From NCBI GenBank assembly GCA_946800325.1, contig OX326958.1, positions 17,944,414 through 18,008,413 of the forward strand: a stretch of DNA of 64,000 nucleotides, in the 5' to 3' direction. The stretch's first letter is position 1, and each line of letters starts with the position of its first letter. Positions 50,611 to 63,210 of this stretch are shown piece by piece. This DNA comes from Luzula sylvatica. Lineage: Eukaryota > Streptophyta > Magnoliopsida > Poales > Juncaceae. The notes under the pieces are model-generated. The model was not told the DNA's origin. It searched no databases and saw nothing but the letters and a program-made list of their open reading frames with translations. The translations under genes were made by a program, and so were the position numbers.

Positions 50611-53600
50611 TTAACTTACAGATACTAATTTGATACTTGTTATCTCCTTGCATTGCTTTTTTAACTCGTCACTGCAGTCACGGATTTCCAGTGATTCCAG
50701 GGATGGTGGGAGGCCATTTTCTGGCAAAGACTGGATACTTGGACAATAAGAGATTCGAAGAGTTTTGAGAGATGAAAGATTACACAATTGATTAGGCAAT
50801 GATAGGAGGTTCTTGCAGCCATATAATGTAAGATGTTGTCGTGAAGTGGCCAAGCAAATCTTCCAATTATCTTCCATATACTGATTTGATACTTGTTATG
50901 TCCTTGCATTGCCTTTTTAACTCGTCACTGCAGTCACGGATTTCCAGTGATTCCAGGGATGGTGGGAGGCCATTTTCTGGCAAAGACTGGATACTTGGAC
51001 AATAAGAGATTCGAAGAGTTTTGAGAGATGAAAGATTACACAATTGATTAGGCAATGATAGGAGGTTCTTGCAGCCATATAATGTAAGATGTTGTCGTGA
51101 AGTGGCCAAGCAAATCTTCCAATTATCTTCCATATACTGATTTGATACTTGTTATGTCCTTGCATTGCCTTTTTAACTCGTCACTGCAGTCACGGATTTC
51201 CAGTGATTCCAGGGATGGTGGGAGGCCATTTTCTGGCAAAGACTGGATACTTGGACAATAAGAGATTCGAAGAGTTTTGAGAGATGAAAGATTACACAAT
51301 TGATTAGGCAATGATAGGAGGTTCTTGCAGCCATATAATGTAAGATGTTGTCGTGAAGTGGCCAAGCAAATCTTCCAATTATCTTCCATATACTGATTTG
51401 ATGCTTGTTATGTCCTTGCATTGCCTTTTTAACTCGTCACTGCAGTCACGGATTTCCAGTGATTCCAGGGATGGTGGGAGGCCATTTTCTGGCAAAGACT
51501 GGATACTTGGACAATAAGAGATTCGAAGAGTTTTGAGAGATGAAAGATTACACAATGAATTAGGCAATGATTGGAGCTTCTGGGAGTTATAAAATGCAAG
51601 TTGTTCGAGGGAGGTAAGGAGTCCAAGTGCTTTCTCCTGTTCTTCTGTTAGGTCAACTATTTCATTGCCTCGTAAAGATAAAGATGTAAGGGTTGATAAT
51701 TGCTTGCAAACTAGATCTGACAGGAAATTAGTATGACCCAAACTAAGCTCCTCGACTAGTACGGCAGACTCGTCTGTGTTCGAATTCTCCAGCCTAGTTA
51801 CAGAGTTCAAAACTACGAAATTGGGACATTCCGTAATATCCAAGTACTCGAGTTGTGTAGGGAACAATAAGCCTTCTAATGACACGAGGTTTTTACAATT
51901 AGAAATTGAAAGTCTTTTCAAAGTTGAACATGGTGGGAGTCTCAAAGTGGTCAGACCTGGACTATTGAATATATCCAGATGAGATAAAGAGGTTAATGGT
52001 GTAAGCAATGAAGATATATTGTACGGCACATTGTTAAGCTGCAATTTTCTCACGCCCGGTGGAAGGAAGTAACATTCATTCACATGTTCGTCTAAATTAG
52101 TTATAGATGATAAGAGGTTTGAACCGCCTAAATCTAAATCTAAATCCTCAATCGAGGTTAGTTCTCCAAGCCCTTCTTTACTTGCAAAGATGAGATCCGG
52201 ATAGCCCCAAATATGTAATTTCTTCAGAGTAGATTTTAAAAAACAAGGAATTTGCAACAATCCTTGATTATTAATTGGGTCTGTCGAGGAGGATGCCGAA
52301 TTAGTGAAGCAAGATGTGGTAATGGAAGCTACTTTCAAGGTTGTTATTTGCCGACAAGTAATTATTTTCAATTCATAAAGGTTTGTCAGATTCAATAATA
52401 GAATAGATAGTTGCTTTCCTGTAATATTACATGTGCAGATCTCTAGGTGTTCCAGTGATTGTGAAAAAAAGCTATTCTCGACACTTTGCCCATTTGGTTC
52501 AAACGATAAAAATATCCCCGGACAATTTCTAACAGATAACCTTTTTAAATTTACTAGTCCACACAAGCTCTCCCATGACAAATATCTAAGCTTCTTACAA
52601 TTCCTTATTGTGAGATCATGCAGATGGGGAAACCAATGTTTGCTCGTATCACCAGAAAAAGCAAATTCAAAATTAAGAAACTCTGTTAATTCAGGACAAT
52701 TTTCAATTGTTAATTTTTTCAAACAAGGAAATGCCTGCCATTGGTTGCTTCCTCTCCACTTCTCCAACTTGGGCATATCGACTATCTCCATCTCCTCTAA
52801 AGCTCGAAATCCCATGTCCGCACCAGTGCCATAGAATGGTACATCGATTTCTTTGACAGCAAACATATATTGTAATCGCAATCTCTGCAAAGATAATAAA
52901 TGACCAAGAGGAGAAAGTATCTCCCATGCTTCGCAATTCTCTAGAGAGAGCAATACTAAATAGTCCAAGGAATTTTCATGGACCAACCATGCGGGAGATT
53001 TGGCACCACCATACCCACTGATAAGAAGTCGTTCGAGATTATAGTTTGGCCTGAGTCCTTCAAGAACATCTGCATCCATAGTGGGTTCGTATTCACCAGG
53101 CACTCTATTCCAACATAAATACAAACTATTGAGGAATGACTTCTCTTCAAGTCTTGCCCCAACTGCCTCCTCCTTGATTTCGACAATCTCCAAGTTGAAT
53201 ATCTTCAATAAACCTCTCAGTTTTATCAACAATCCTAGTTGTGCTATTTCAAATCCGCTTTCTTTCTTAACACAAAACTCTCTTAATTCACGAAGTGCCG
53301 TTAGTTTTCCGACCCACGGTATTTCACTATCTAACGTTCGATAGCGACTCTTCTGCCATAAAAACATGTCTATATATTCTTCAAACCATCCTCGACCATA
53401 GTAATCGTTTATATGTATTACTTCTAAATGATACAATTTATTTAGATTATTAAGAACATACCTTTGGATAATATCATTTCGTTGCCGTGGACATCGATTA
53501 AGTTTTAAGTAACGAAGATGGATAAAGTTTGGAAAATTACATGTTAAAAGATCTGCATCACCGGGCATTGTATATATTACTAGCACTCGCAACCCTCTCA

Positions 53601-55507
53601 AACTCCGGAGAAAATCCTTTAGAGCGACGGCAAAATTTGAATTACACCTTCCAATTATAATTAAAGTACTCAAATTTTCGACTTGGAGATGTTTTTTAAT
53701 ATGTACTATATATTTCTCAAAATTTCCACTAGGTATAGTTGACTTATGCGATATTGAGCTTGTATACGTTTCGGTAATGATGGATAAATGACGAATAGTA
53801 TTTGGGATGCCTATGTTTAAATTGGTTGAGTTAACAATTGCAAAGCAATCGTGTTGTGATACTATTTGTGCTAAATCATGCATTAGATCATGGATAACAT
53901 AATGAGTGTGTGAAAATGGATTTTTAATTTCTTCGAGAAATCCTGAATTTACTAAATTATTAAAATGCATATTTCCTATATCCTCAACAGGTATGTTACT
54001 GTTATTTATAAAAACAAAACCTTGGGCAATCCACATATTAACCAACTCTTCTCTGTTGTAATTAAATCCCTTATGAAATAAATAACAAAACAAAAAACAT
54101 CTTTGTATATGAAAAGGTAGAGATTCATAACTTAGCCTTAGTGCTGGCATGATATCATCAGGTCCGGTTTGAGATTTCCACTCCTCGTTATCCCTAACAT
54201 TCTTCCGATAAATAATATTTGGATTTCTTTTTAACATTGCCCCCGACGGTTTTTGCTGCTAAAGGATAATTGGAAAGTTTTTTACAAATTTGTTCTCCAA
54301 TTCTTTCTAAGATATCATGTTTTTCATATTTCTCGTCACTAAACGCATGTAATTTAAACAATTCCGAAAAATCATTTTCTTTCAAACCATCCAATTTAAT
54401 CATGTGTTTCTCATTGATTATTTTTGCTACTGATAATTTTCTAGTTGTTAACAAAACAACGTTACCATTTTTTCCCTCCGATTGCAATAGAGAAAGGAGG
54501 CTCTCCCACTTGCTTTTATCATTGTCCTCCCACACATCATCTAATACAAGCAAAAACTTTTTTGAACTTAAGAACTTTTTAAGAATTTCCAATTGTCTAT
54601 TTAAGTTCCTCTCTTGTTTACACTCTTCTCCAGGAATGAATTCTAGCAACTCACGAATAAGCCTACCTTCATCGTAATCGGCGGACACATGAATCCACAT
54701 TGTTTATTCAAAATATTCTTTTATTTTTGAGTCATTAAACACAAGTCGAGCAAGAGTCGTCTTGCCGACACCTCCATTCCCTACTATCGGTAATACAGAG
54801 AGATTGGTATTGGCAAAATTTACCCCTATCAGTTGACCTATTATAAATTCTTTCTCTTCATCTCTACCAAAGACTCTTGATTCCATTAAATGCGAGGATT
54901 TTAACGGGCTTAGTATACTAGTGTTTACATTTGCCCTTACAATTTGATCTAGTTTTTCTACATTAAGTAGTTTAAAAAGTTTTTTCCCAACTTCTTTTAA
55001 GTTTTCAACAACAATGTGTATTCTACGGGACAAATCGTCCTTTTGAAACTTAGTTCGTTTATTCCTAATTAAAGAATGATCTCCATCAATTTTTCTTTTA
55101 GAATCCTGAGTTTGAGCATCCTCATTTCTATAGATAGGAATATAACTTTTCAGTGTAGAGAATTTACTAACCGAATCTTGAGTTGAAGAAGAAGAGGAAC
55201 CACTCGAATCATTTTCTATCTCGCGCTCAATACGATAGTAATCCGTCTCATCGAGCAAGTCGTCAGCTTGATATACAAGATACTGAACACGTTGGATGTA
55301 TTTTACTAGGTCATAATTTTGAATCCCTTTCTTGACCAGCCCAAAACCAAGACCAATTTTGATGAATTCGAGGTTATCCTCGAGGAGTTTGTATTCCTCA
55401 TTCAATCCCATATCAGATGCCCATTTCTCGAGCACATGAGTAAGATATTTATCGAAGATAACTTGGATGAACCCGCCTGCTATACCAATAGCAGTACCCA
55501 AATCCAT
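50611..55507 (-). pseudogene. CNL disease-resistance pseudogene, paralogue of the gene at 20021-24127
   Basis: Starts MDLGTAIGIAGGFIQVIF and keeps the P-loop GNGGVGKTT, then stops at 54704-54706: the Leu codon after EYFE in the intact paralogue (TTA) is TAA here. The NB-ARC continues (MWIHVSADYDEGR..., kinase-2 LLVLDDVW) until about 54240-54244, where a run of five C replaces four and shifts the frame just after AAKTVG. The remaining 952 codons (RNBS-D to the last LRR) are open. The 3' end is amplified as 256-bp tandem copies. One product could still be a 267-residue coiled-coil/P-loop protein; an LRR-only product would need its own start. I infer loss of receptor function. Confidence 0.92.
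50625..51600 (-). repeat. 256-bp tandem amplification of the terminal LRR block
   Basis: CTGATTTGAT or CTAATTTGAT marks units at 50625, 50881, 51137 and 51393, exactly 256 bp apart; the two middle units look identical. Each carries LRISYCPSIQSLPENG, SLESLEIRDCSDEL and the former C terminus plus its stop. Because 256 is not a multiple of three, every downstream unit is in a new frame behind a stop, so the extra LRRs cannot be read through without splicing. Confidence 0.95.
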
Positions 55508-57254
55508 CTTATATACTAGGCTGGAGAAAGTAAAATTTGGGCAAAGGAAGGAAAATTAAAGGACTGAATTAGAGGAATAAGAGAGGCCAAGAAATTATAA
55601 TTTGGTTAAGATGAGCAAGTGTATTCACGAGATGTTAAGGATCATGATGAACCGAAAAAAAGGATTGGATGATTTTTTTCTTTTTTTGATTAATAAGATT
55701 GGACGAAGGTTTAAATGGAAAGAACGAAATTTTAAAGAGAAGAAGAGAAAAACAGATTTTTTTTTTAATTTTTTTTGGTGAAAGATGGGCAAGATTGGAT
55801 TGGATGAAGTTTAAACTAGAAATATGGAAATTTCAAAGAGAAGAAGAGAATTTTTTTTTTGTTTTGTTTTGTGAAAGATGAAGTTTTAATAGAAAGAATG
55901 AAATTTCAAAGAGAAGAAAAGATGATTTTTTTTGTGAGATGAATAAGAACAGACAAAGAAAGCAAGAACTAGTTGGAAAAATTTCTGAAATTGAGAAATT
56001 TGCTGTGTTTATTTTTGCAGACAGTGATACGCTATTTATTACCAGCTGGGGGTGGGAATTGAGTTGGAAAATTTTAACTTAAAATTTTTAAGGCAATATA
56101 ATATGTTTTATCTATTTTTTTTTCTCCAAATGAATCTTCGAGGAAGTTTCATGGAAGATCATTTAAATTAAGAATTAACAAAACAGACAATTAAAGTGAC
56201 TCACTAATTTTACATATAAAATACATTTGAGTGGCCTGTTTGTGCGTTTTTTCTACAAAAGAGGAGTCTTGCAGAAAGTGTCCTGGAAATTTCATTGAAA
56301 TTAAGAATTAAGAACTGTAATTAATTTATCAAATGTTTTGTGTGCTTTCACAGTCTCACCTACTGCGAAATTGAAAAACAATTAAAGATTACAACGATGG
56401 GCCTGGACTTTTTTTTTTTTTTTTTTTTTATAAGAATAGAGTGGGCTCATTCCAAACATGAAAAACCATTAAGCCAATTACCTGCTTGAGTTGAATTGAA
56501 GCTTGTGTCGAGAATATAATCCTAAATGGGTCTGGAAAATTAAAATATCTGAAAGAATACATATTTTCTTGTGGTTGATTGTCTAAAATAAAATTTCTAC
56601 AATTGATAATGTACAGAATTTTTTTTTTTTTTTTTTTTTTTTTGAACAAATCAGTGTGTGCTGTGTAAAAATGATGAAGAAACAGTAACTCTCCTATTAA
56701 CTGGATGCTCTTATACAATGGGCCTAGACTACTAGCTAAAATATGTATGCTTAGATTTTTAATAGTTCAGGCCCACTGCCCTTTCCAAAAAATAATTAAA
56801 TAAATAAAAAATCAGAGCAAAGAACACCAATGCTTAATTTTTTCGATTTTTTTTAATTACCGGTTATTATTTAAAATATATCTGAAGACCTCATTTTTAT
56901 TTTTTATATTGTATTTTAAAGCAGTAAAAAATATTAATTAATCGAAATAGCACCATGCATCGACAATCACATTAAAATTATTAATCCAACTAATACATTT
57001 TATAAACATTTCTCTCAAATCTCCTGTTGCCATGTCACTTTTTATTCTATCCGGATCCCAAAAAACAAAAAAATAAGACTTAATTTTTTATGTCAATAAT
57101 TACACTTTTTGATCGACTTTGTGTCTCTTCTCGAAAAGTTTATGTCCTTATGGTGCCTTTATCAATTTCAATGTCTCTCTTATCATTCATGTGCCTTCAC
57201 AGTTCTTCTTTCCTTTTTTTTTTTTTCTTCACATTTCTTCTACCCATTCACATC
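55508..57254. other. Leader and upstream region of the broken CNL
   Basis: Homologous to 24128-26050 with indels: same AAGAGAAG/TTTTTT text, one copy of the ~337-bp unit, long poly-T tracts (56408-56430, 56620-56643). No ORF. The left LTR of copia element 2 interrupts the homology at 57255. Confidence 0.6.
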
Positions 57255-57494
57255 TATTAATGTTGATGCAACTTGACGATGTAACTGAAGATTAGAATAG
57301 GATTCAGCTTAAAGTACTGGTCATGATTAGCTCAGTATTGGTCACTGTTAGTTAGTACTTTTGTGACTCGTTATATAGTGTGCTATTGATCCGTTATGAT
57401 GTAATATAAATAGTACTGTTCACATGTACTAAACAAGTTTTTGAATACAATTTCATTATACAAATAAATTTAGCTTACTGTTATTCTTCTATCA
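57255..57494 (+). repeat. Copia element 2, 5' LTR
   Basis: 240 bp ending TTCTTCTATCA; contains a TATAAATAG box near 57406-57414. Confidence 0.88.
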
Positions 57495-57557
57495 TGGTAT
57501 CAGAAGAGCGATAGGAGCCAACGCTCATTTTCTCGTTCAAGATCCTATCTTTCGCAT

Positions 57558-59309
57558 ATGATCTACTCTGATCCTTCTTTGCGATCTCAATTCGGTGTAA
57601 ATTCTGCTGCAAGAACTGTTCTTGATGACGGATTCTTCAGAGAAACCGGTGAGCTTTTCGCAACCAATCCAAATTTCTTCGTTTGGCAATCTCAGATCAC
57701 TCCGATTCTGAAAGGACATGGACTTGATCATCATCTCGACTTGTCTATTCCACCGCCGGACAAACTGATTGTCACTGCTGGATCGAACTCCACTACGGTT
57801 ATGGTACCAAATCCCAAATATCAACATTGGATTCGACAAGATCAATTGATCTTGGCGTTTCTTGTATCTTCTCTTCCCGAGAGTGTTATGGCTCAGGTTG
57901 CGACATGCTCCACATCACACGAACTCTGGTCCTCCGTTAACAGGAGCTTCGCCTCTCAATCCTTCGCTAGATCGATTGAAATCAGAAGGACACTCCTCAC
58001 AACTCGACGAAATAACCTATCTTGTGCAGAATTTCAGTCGAAGATCAAGCAATTAACTGATCTCCTCGGTTCAATCGGCGATCCGGTGTCTGATCGAGAA
58101 ATTCTCGTGTACACGATGACTGGAATCGGTGCAGAATACAATCCGATACTAGCTACCCTCTCGGAATGATCTCAGGCTCCTAGCTTCGCCGACCTGCAGG
58201 GAGCACTTCTCAACTATGAGGCGATGCTCGAGCAGCAGAGCACTTCTTCTCAACAAGCCATGGCGTTTGTTGCAAATCAATTGAGCTCCAGCGCTTCGTC
58301 TCAGGTTAATGGATCTAACTCTCTCTCTTTCAACTCTATGCAGCCAAATGGATCCATCAGCGTGCCATCCAATTTCTTCTCTGGGCCAAGTAATTCCTTC
58401 TCTGGGCCGGCTGAACCTTTTCTCCAAAACCAGCAGCAATTTCCATCGCAAGCTCAAATATTCTACAGCCAATCTCAATTTCAGCAAGGTTTTCAGCGAC
58501 CTTATCAGTCCAACAAAAATAAGAACAAACACTCGAACAATGGAGATAAACCGATGTGCCAAATATGCTTCAAGAATAACCACACCGCGGATCGTTGTTA
58601 CCAACGGTTCAACGAAAACTTCCAACCGCAGCTACCTCCTCGACCACCCAATTCACAAACCTCGAACCAACCGAGACCGCTAGCTCCACCGCAAACGTTC
58701 ATTGCTCAATCCCCCACCTCCAATTCACCATACACGCATCCACCGCATGAATGGTTTTTGGACTCCGGGGCTACGCATCACATTACGGGGGACATTAATA
58801 GCCTTAGCTCGTTCTCTCCGTACTCCGGTTCCGAACAAGTGAAAATTGGCGATGACCCAGGTTTAGAAATACTTCATATTGGTTCAGTTTCTCTCTCCTC
58901 TTCTTTTTCTAAACTCATTACTCTTCGAGATGTTCTTCATGCACCTTCTATTATGAAAAACCTTATTAGCATCACCAAATTTTGTGAAGATAATGATCTA
59001 TTCATTGAGTGTCATTCTAATATTTATTTTTTGAAGGACAATTCAACCAAAACCACGCTAATGGAAGCGCATCAAGTTGATGGTCTCTACAAGCTAGCTT
59101 GTTCCAAGTCTTCAATTTCTGTTTTTCTCACCGAGTCGGCATCAATTGATCGTTGGCATAATCGCTTGTGTCGCACCTCCGTTGATGTTCTTTCCGGTTT
59201 AGTTCATTCAAATAAAATTCGTGTATCCAATAAAAAGTTTTCTTCTTGTCAAGATTGTAATAAATCTAAATCCCACAAATTACCGTTTAATACGAATAAT
59301 TTTGTCTAA
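57558..59309 (+). pseudogene. Copia 2 gag, protease and integrase start, two in-frame stops
   Basis: MIYSDPSLRSQFGVNS opens a gag frame that hits TGA at 58167-58169, then continues in the same frame to TAA at 59307-59309. It contains the gag region (WIRQDQLILAFLVSSL), the CCHC knuckle CQICFKNNHTADRC, the protease motif WFLDSGATHHITGD and the integrase zinc region ending SCQDCNKSKSHK. Both stops are single-base nonsense changes in otherwise collinear sequence. Confidence 0.88.
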
Positions 59310-59745
59310 ACTCATCCTCTTGATCTTATACATAGTGATGCTTGGGGTCCATCTCCAATCACTTCTATGGAAGGGTTTCGGTATTATGTACATTTTATAG
59401 ATGATTTTTCTAAATTTTCGTGGATTTTCTTTTTGCAAACAAAAAATGAAGTATCTCTAGCCTTTGCCAAATTCAAAGCACTTGTTGAGAATCTCTTTTC
59501 GACAACCATCAAGCACGTACAAAGGGACGGTGCAAGTGAGTTCTTTTTCCTCGAGAAGGATTATCCGCAAATTCTTCATCAACGGTCTTGTCCGTACACT
59601 CCCGAACAAAACGGCATCGCCGAACGAAAACGTCGCCACGTCTACGAATCGAGCCTTTCGCCAATGTCTCTCGCCTCGATACCGTTCGAATATTGGCCTG
59701 AGATATTCCACTCGGTGGTGTTTGTGATAAATCGGCTACCGATAC
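59310..59745 (+). pseudogene. Copia 2 integrase core, cut by the solo LTR
   Basis: Continues in the gag frame past the stop: LIHSDAWGP, then RYYVHFIDDFSKFSWIF, RDGASEF in place of the usual DGGGEF-type motif, NGIAERKRRH, and FVINRLP, where the LTR at 59746 interrupts it. Confidence 0.85.
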
Positions 59746-60917
59746 TGAAGAAAATGCAGTTTCAAATCTACGGTAAAATCGTACGTATAATGATATATGA
59801 ACATGGTAGTTCATAGAAATATAACATTTTTATTAGATGCACATATGTATATATGATATACATAATTAGATTGATAAGATAAGATTTTAGGAAAAATCTG
59901 TTTGGAATATTTTTACTAAAACGGACATAACTTTCGCATACGAACATCGATTTGTATGATTCAACTCTCATAAGTTAGATAATTGGATTACTACAACTTT
60001 CATATTCAGTGGGAAAACATTTGAATAACGTAGGACGTTCATTCTAGTGAAATACACGAAAGGTTGCGGTAGTTCGACAAAAGGACGCGAACGTTTACTA
60101 AAACTAGCATAACTTTCGGACTGGATATCCAAATTGGATAAACTCGGATTTGTTGGAAAGGTGATAAGATCATCTAGAAATTTCGTTCAGAAAGTGTCTG
60201 TTAATTACGGACCTAAGTCGGTCGAAATTCCAGTTTAGTGAAAGTGTGTCTGCTGATTCTGCAGGAGACACATCTTTTGATCAAATCTTCTAGAAACTTG
60301 TCCTTTCATGCATATAAAAGTATCATTTGATTGATTAAAGAGTGTCTATTTACTGGTGAAGGAATACGAGTTATTCTATAAATAGGACCCTAATCTCACT
60401 CAATCAAATCAATCTAAGCAACCATTATTTCCACTAATTAATCCAGTAATTAAGAGAGAGAAAAGTTCGCCGGAATTCTCCATTGATTCCGGCAAGAGTT
60501 TAAGCAAGAGTGATTACGAGGCGTCTAGGCAGTTTCATGATTATCCGACGACTCCCGTTTTCACGGTGGATACGAGTAGTGGTATGTATACGTTTGCGTA
60601 CTAACGAGTTAAGTTCATCAACCGACGAGAAGACGAACGGAGTAAGACGACCAGTTTAGGCATGGGACGAACCGGTACGAGTGAAAAGGTGCGATACGAA
60701 AAGGTGCGACGTGAACGAAAGTGAAGGCTTCGCAGCGACAAACCCTTCGTAAGCGATCAATTTCGCTAGGTACAAATATTACGTTTATTAGATTTACGTT
60801 ATATTAGTTATAGGCAATTTGATAAACAAATCGTAGATGAGATCTCGGGGATTTGTACTCCGTCGAGTCCAATAATGATCCGCTGCGCGAACTCGATGGG
60901 GTGTAGATAACCTAACA
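59746..60917 (+). mobile_element. Solo LTR, same family as 13840-14884 (copy B), inside copia integrase
   Basis: Starts TGAAGAAAATGCAGTTTC and ends CCTAACA. Flanks GATAC (59741-59745) and GACAC (60918-60922) are a probable 5-bp duplication with one change. TCTATAAATAGGA near 60376 is a TATA box; the leader then has GTCTAGGCAGTT and CCCTTCGTAAGCGATCAATT-like text, parallel to copy A. The interrupted protein resumes as LTPPKLSPFEKLF immediately after 60917. Confidence 0.82.
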
Positions 60918-62992
60918 GACACTCACACCTCCGAAACTTTCTCCGTTCGAAAAACTCTTCGCCAAGGTGCCGGATTATTCGTTCTTAAAGATACTTGGCT
61001 GTGAGTGTTTTCCTTACTTAAAATTTTATAATTCTCACAAATTGCAATTTCGGTCCGCACCGTGTATTTTTCTTGGTTATAGCTCTACGCGTAAGGGCTA
61101 TCGATGCCTCGATCCAGTGTCAAATAAGGTGTATATAAGTCGACACGTCAAGTTCAACGAGGACACGTTTCTATTTCGACAAAAATTCACGCCTTCTTCG
61201 CATCTCAAAAGCACTCCACCGATTTCACTCACCATTGTGCCCTATGACTCAGCACTCAATCCGCCCCCTGCCCTTGTCCTTGACTCGGATTCGGTCTCTG
61301 ACCATGCCTTGAATTCGGTTCCACCGGTTGAACCGGTCAGACCCAATACTTCTATTCATCCGATGGCAACTAGAACGCGTACCAACACACGACGACCTCG
61401 CCAATTCACTGACTTCGTCACGAACATTGCCGATTCGTCTTCTTTGGAACCTTTGCTACCGCTAACAAGACCCCCGAATGGAGATCCGCGATGGCCGCTG
61501 AAATCAATGCATTGCAACTCAACGGCACGTGGACTCTTTGTGCCCCCCCCCCCCCCCCCCCAATCAAAATATCATTCCTTGCAAATGGATTTTTAAGATT
61601 AAGCGCAACTCTTCGGGTTCCATCGAACAATACAAAGCTCGTCTAGTAGCCAAAGTGTTCACGCAAGAAGAAGGAGTCGACTACGACGAGACTTTTAGTC
61701 CGGTGGTGAAACCAACAACGATTCGCTTAATCCTCTCATTAGCGATTTTCGCGGTTGGACAATCCATCAACTAGACGTCAACAATGCATTTTTACACGGC
61801 GAATTGTCGGAGGTTGTGTACATGCAACAACCACCCGGTTTCTCGGACTCTTCATCACCGAATTATGTGTGTCGTTTACACAAGGCGATCTATGGGTTGA
61901 AGCAAGCCCTTCGCGCATGGTTTCATAAGCTCAACACCGCTCTCTTATCTCTCGGGTTTCAACCATCGCAATCCGACCCGTCATTGTTTATTCAACACAC
62001 ATCGAGTGCCGTAACTTGGATTCTCGTGTATGTCGATGACATATTGGTCACGGGTAGTGACTCCACCATCATCGCATCCTTGATCGAATCCTTGAACTCA
62101 AACTTCGCTCTTAAAAATTTGGGACCTCTTCATTTTTTTCTCGGCATCGAGTGCGCTCAAACGAACACCGGATACTCGTTGATCCAAAATCCTATCTCGC
62201 GCCAAGATGGATGTCTGCAAACCGAGTTCTAGTCCCATGGCTGCCGGTGAATCGGTTTCGAAAAACACCGGAACTCTCATGGCTGATCCATCTCTCTACC
62301 GTCGCATCGTTGGAGCTTTGCAATACGCAACCATAACTCGACCCGACATCTCATTTGTGGTCAACAAATGCAGTCAATTTATGCACTCACCTACCGATTA
62401 TCATTGGTCGTTAGTGAAATGTGTGTTACGGTATCTCAAAGGAACACTCGATCATGGCATCACCTTCAAATGCTCCTCCGATCTTACGTTACATGCCTAC
62501 TCCGACGCGGATTGGGCCGGATGCCCGGACGATCGCCGCTCTACAATCGGCTTTTGCATATTTCTCGGACCCAACCTCATCTCGTGGTCATCAAAGAAGC
62601 AACCCACAGTTTCGAGGTCTAGTACCGAAGCCGAGTATAAGGCATTCGCTTGTGCAGCCGGTGAGATCATATGGTTACAATACCTCTTACATGAGCTATG
62701 CATCAATCTTCCGTCCATTCCGGTCCTTTGGTGCGACAACATCGGCGCTACCTACTTGGCTTCGAATCCTATTTTTCACGCACGCACCAAACACATCGAA
62801 ATAGATTACCATTTCGTTCGTGAACGCATCTCGAATCATCAACTTCTAGTTCGCTTCATTTGCTCCAAGGATCAACTCGCTGACGGTCTCACGAAAGCGC
62901 TTCCGACTTCGCGCTTCTCCATCCTTCGGATCAAGTTCACTGTCGGTGCTACGCCGAGATTGCGGGGGGCTATTAATGTTGATGCAACTTGA
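60918..62992 (+). pseudogene. Copia 2 integrase end, RT and RNase H, three frameshifts
   Basis: Frame 1 (60967-61596) covers PDYSFLKILGCECFPYLK and the linker; it is lost at a run of 19 C (61543-61561). RT resumes with [13 protein letters not shown] and [20 protein letters not shown], is shifted again near 61745, continues with [13 protein letters not shown] and VYVDDILVTG, shifts near 62195, then RNase H with YSDADWAGC, SRSSTEAEYKAF and TKHIEIDYHFVRER. The final stop lies in the 3' LTR after INVDAT. Confidence 0.9.
61543..61561 (+). repeat. Poly-C run (19 C)
   Basis: Uninterrupted C19 inside the RT coding region, coinciding with a frameshift. Length is slippage- and sequencing-prone. Confidence 0.9.
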
Positions 62993-63210
62993 CGATGTAA
63001 CTGAAGATTAGAATACGATTCAGCTTAAAGTACTGGTCATGATTAGCTCAGTATTGGTCACTGTTAGTTAGTACTTTTGTGGCTTGTTATATAGTGTGCT
63101 ATTGACCCGTTACGATGTAATATAAATAGTACTGTTCACATGTACTAAACAAGTTTTTGAATACAATTTCATTATACAAATAAATTTAGCTTACTGTTAT
63201 TCTTCTATCA
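62971..63210 (+). repeat. Copia element 2, 3' LTR
   Basis: 240 bp; differs from the 5' LTR at about five sites, for example GGATTC/CGATTC and GACTCG/GGCTTG. Confidence 0.88.

Larger units (their letters stand above)
57255..63210 (+). mobile_element. Ty1-copia LTR retrotransposon, degenerate, with a nested solo LTR
   Basis: Two 240-bp LTRs (57255-57494 and 62971-63210), about five differences. Primer-binding site TGGTATCAGA follows the left LTR, a GCGGGGGGC polypurine-like tract precedes the right one. Flanks ACATC (57250-57254) and ATATC (63211-63215) are probably one duplication with a mutation. The LTR start is uncertain: TATTAATG as given, or TGTTGATG six bases later. Without the nested 1172-bp LTR it is about 4.8 kb. 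Copy 1 of the duplication shows the empty site near 26050. Confidence 0.9.

Noticed and set aside
50625..51600. A link between the 256-bp LRR amplification and the 256-bp dimer of the minisatellite at 27 kb
   Set aside because: The sequences are unrelated; the equal period appears to be coincidence.
53344..54677. Long plus-strand ORFs opposite the CNL copies
   Set aside because: Antisense shadows of the receptor coding sequence; no domain or codon support.
59741..60922. Intron in the copia integrase
   Set aside because: Ends are TG...CA with a 5-bp flank and share sequence with the solo LTR at 13.8 kb, so it is an LTR insertion.
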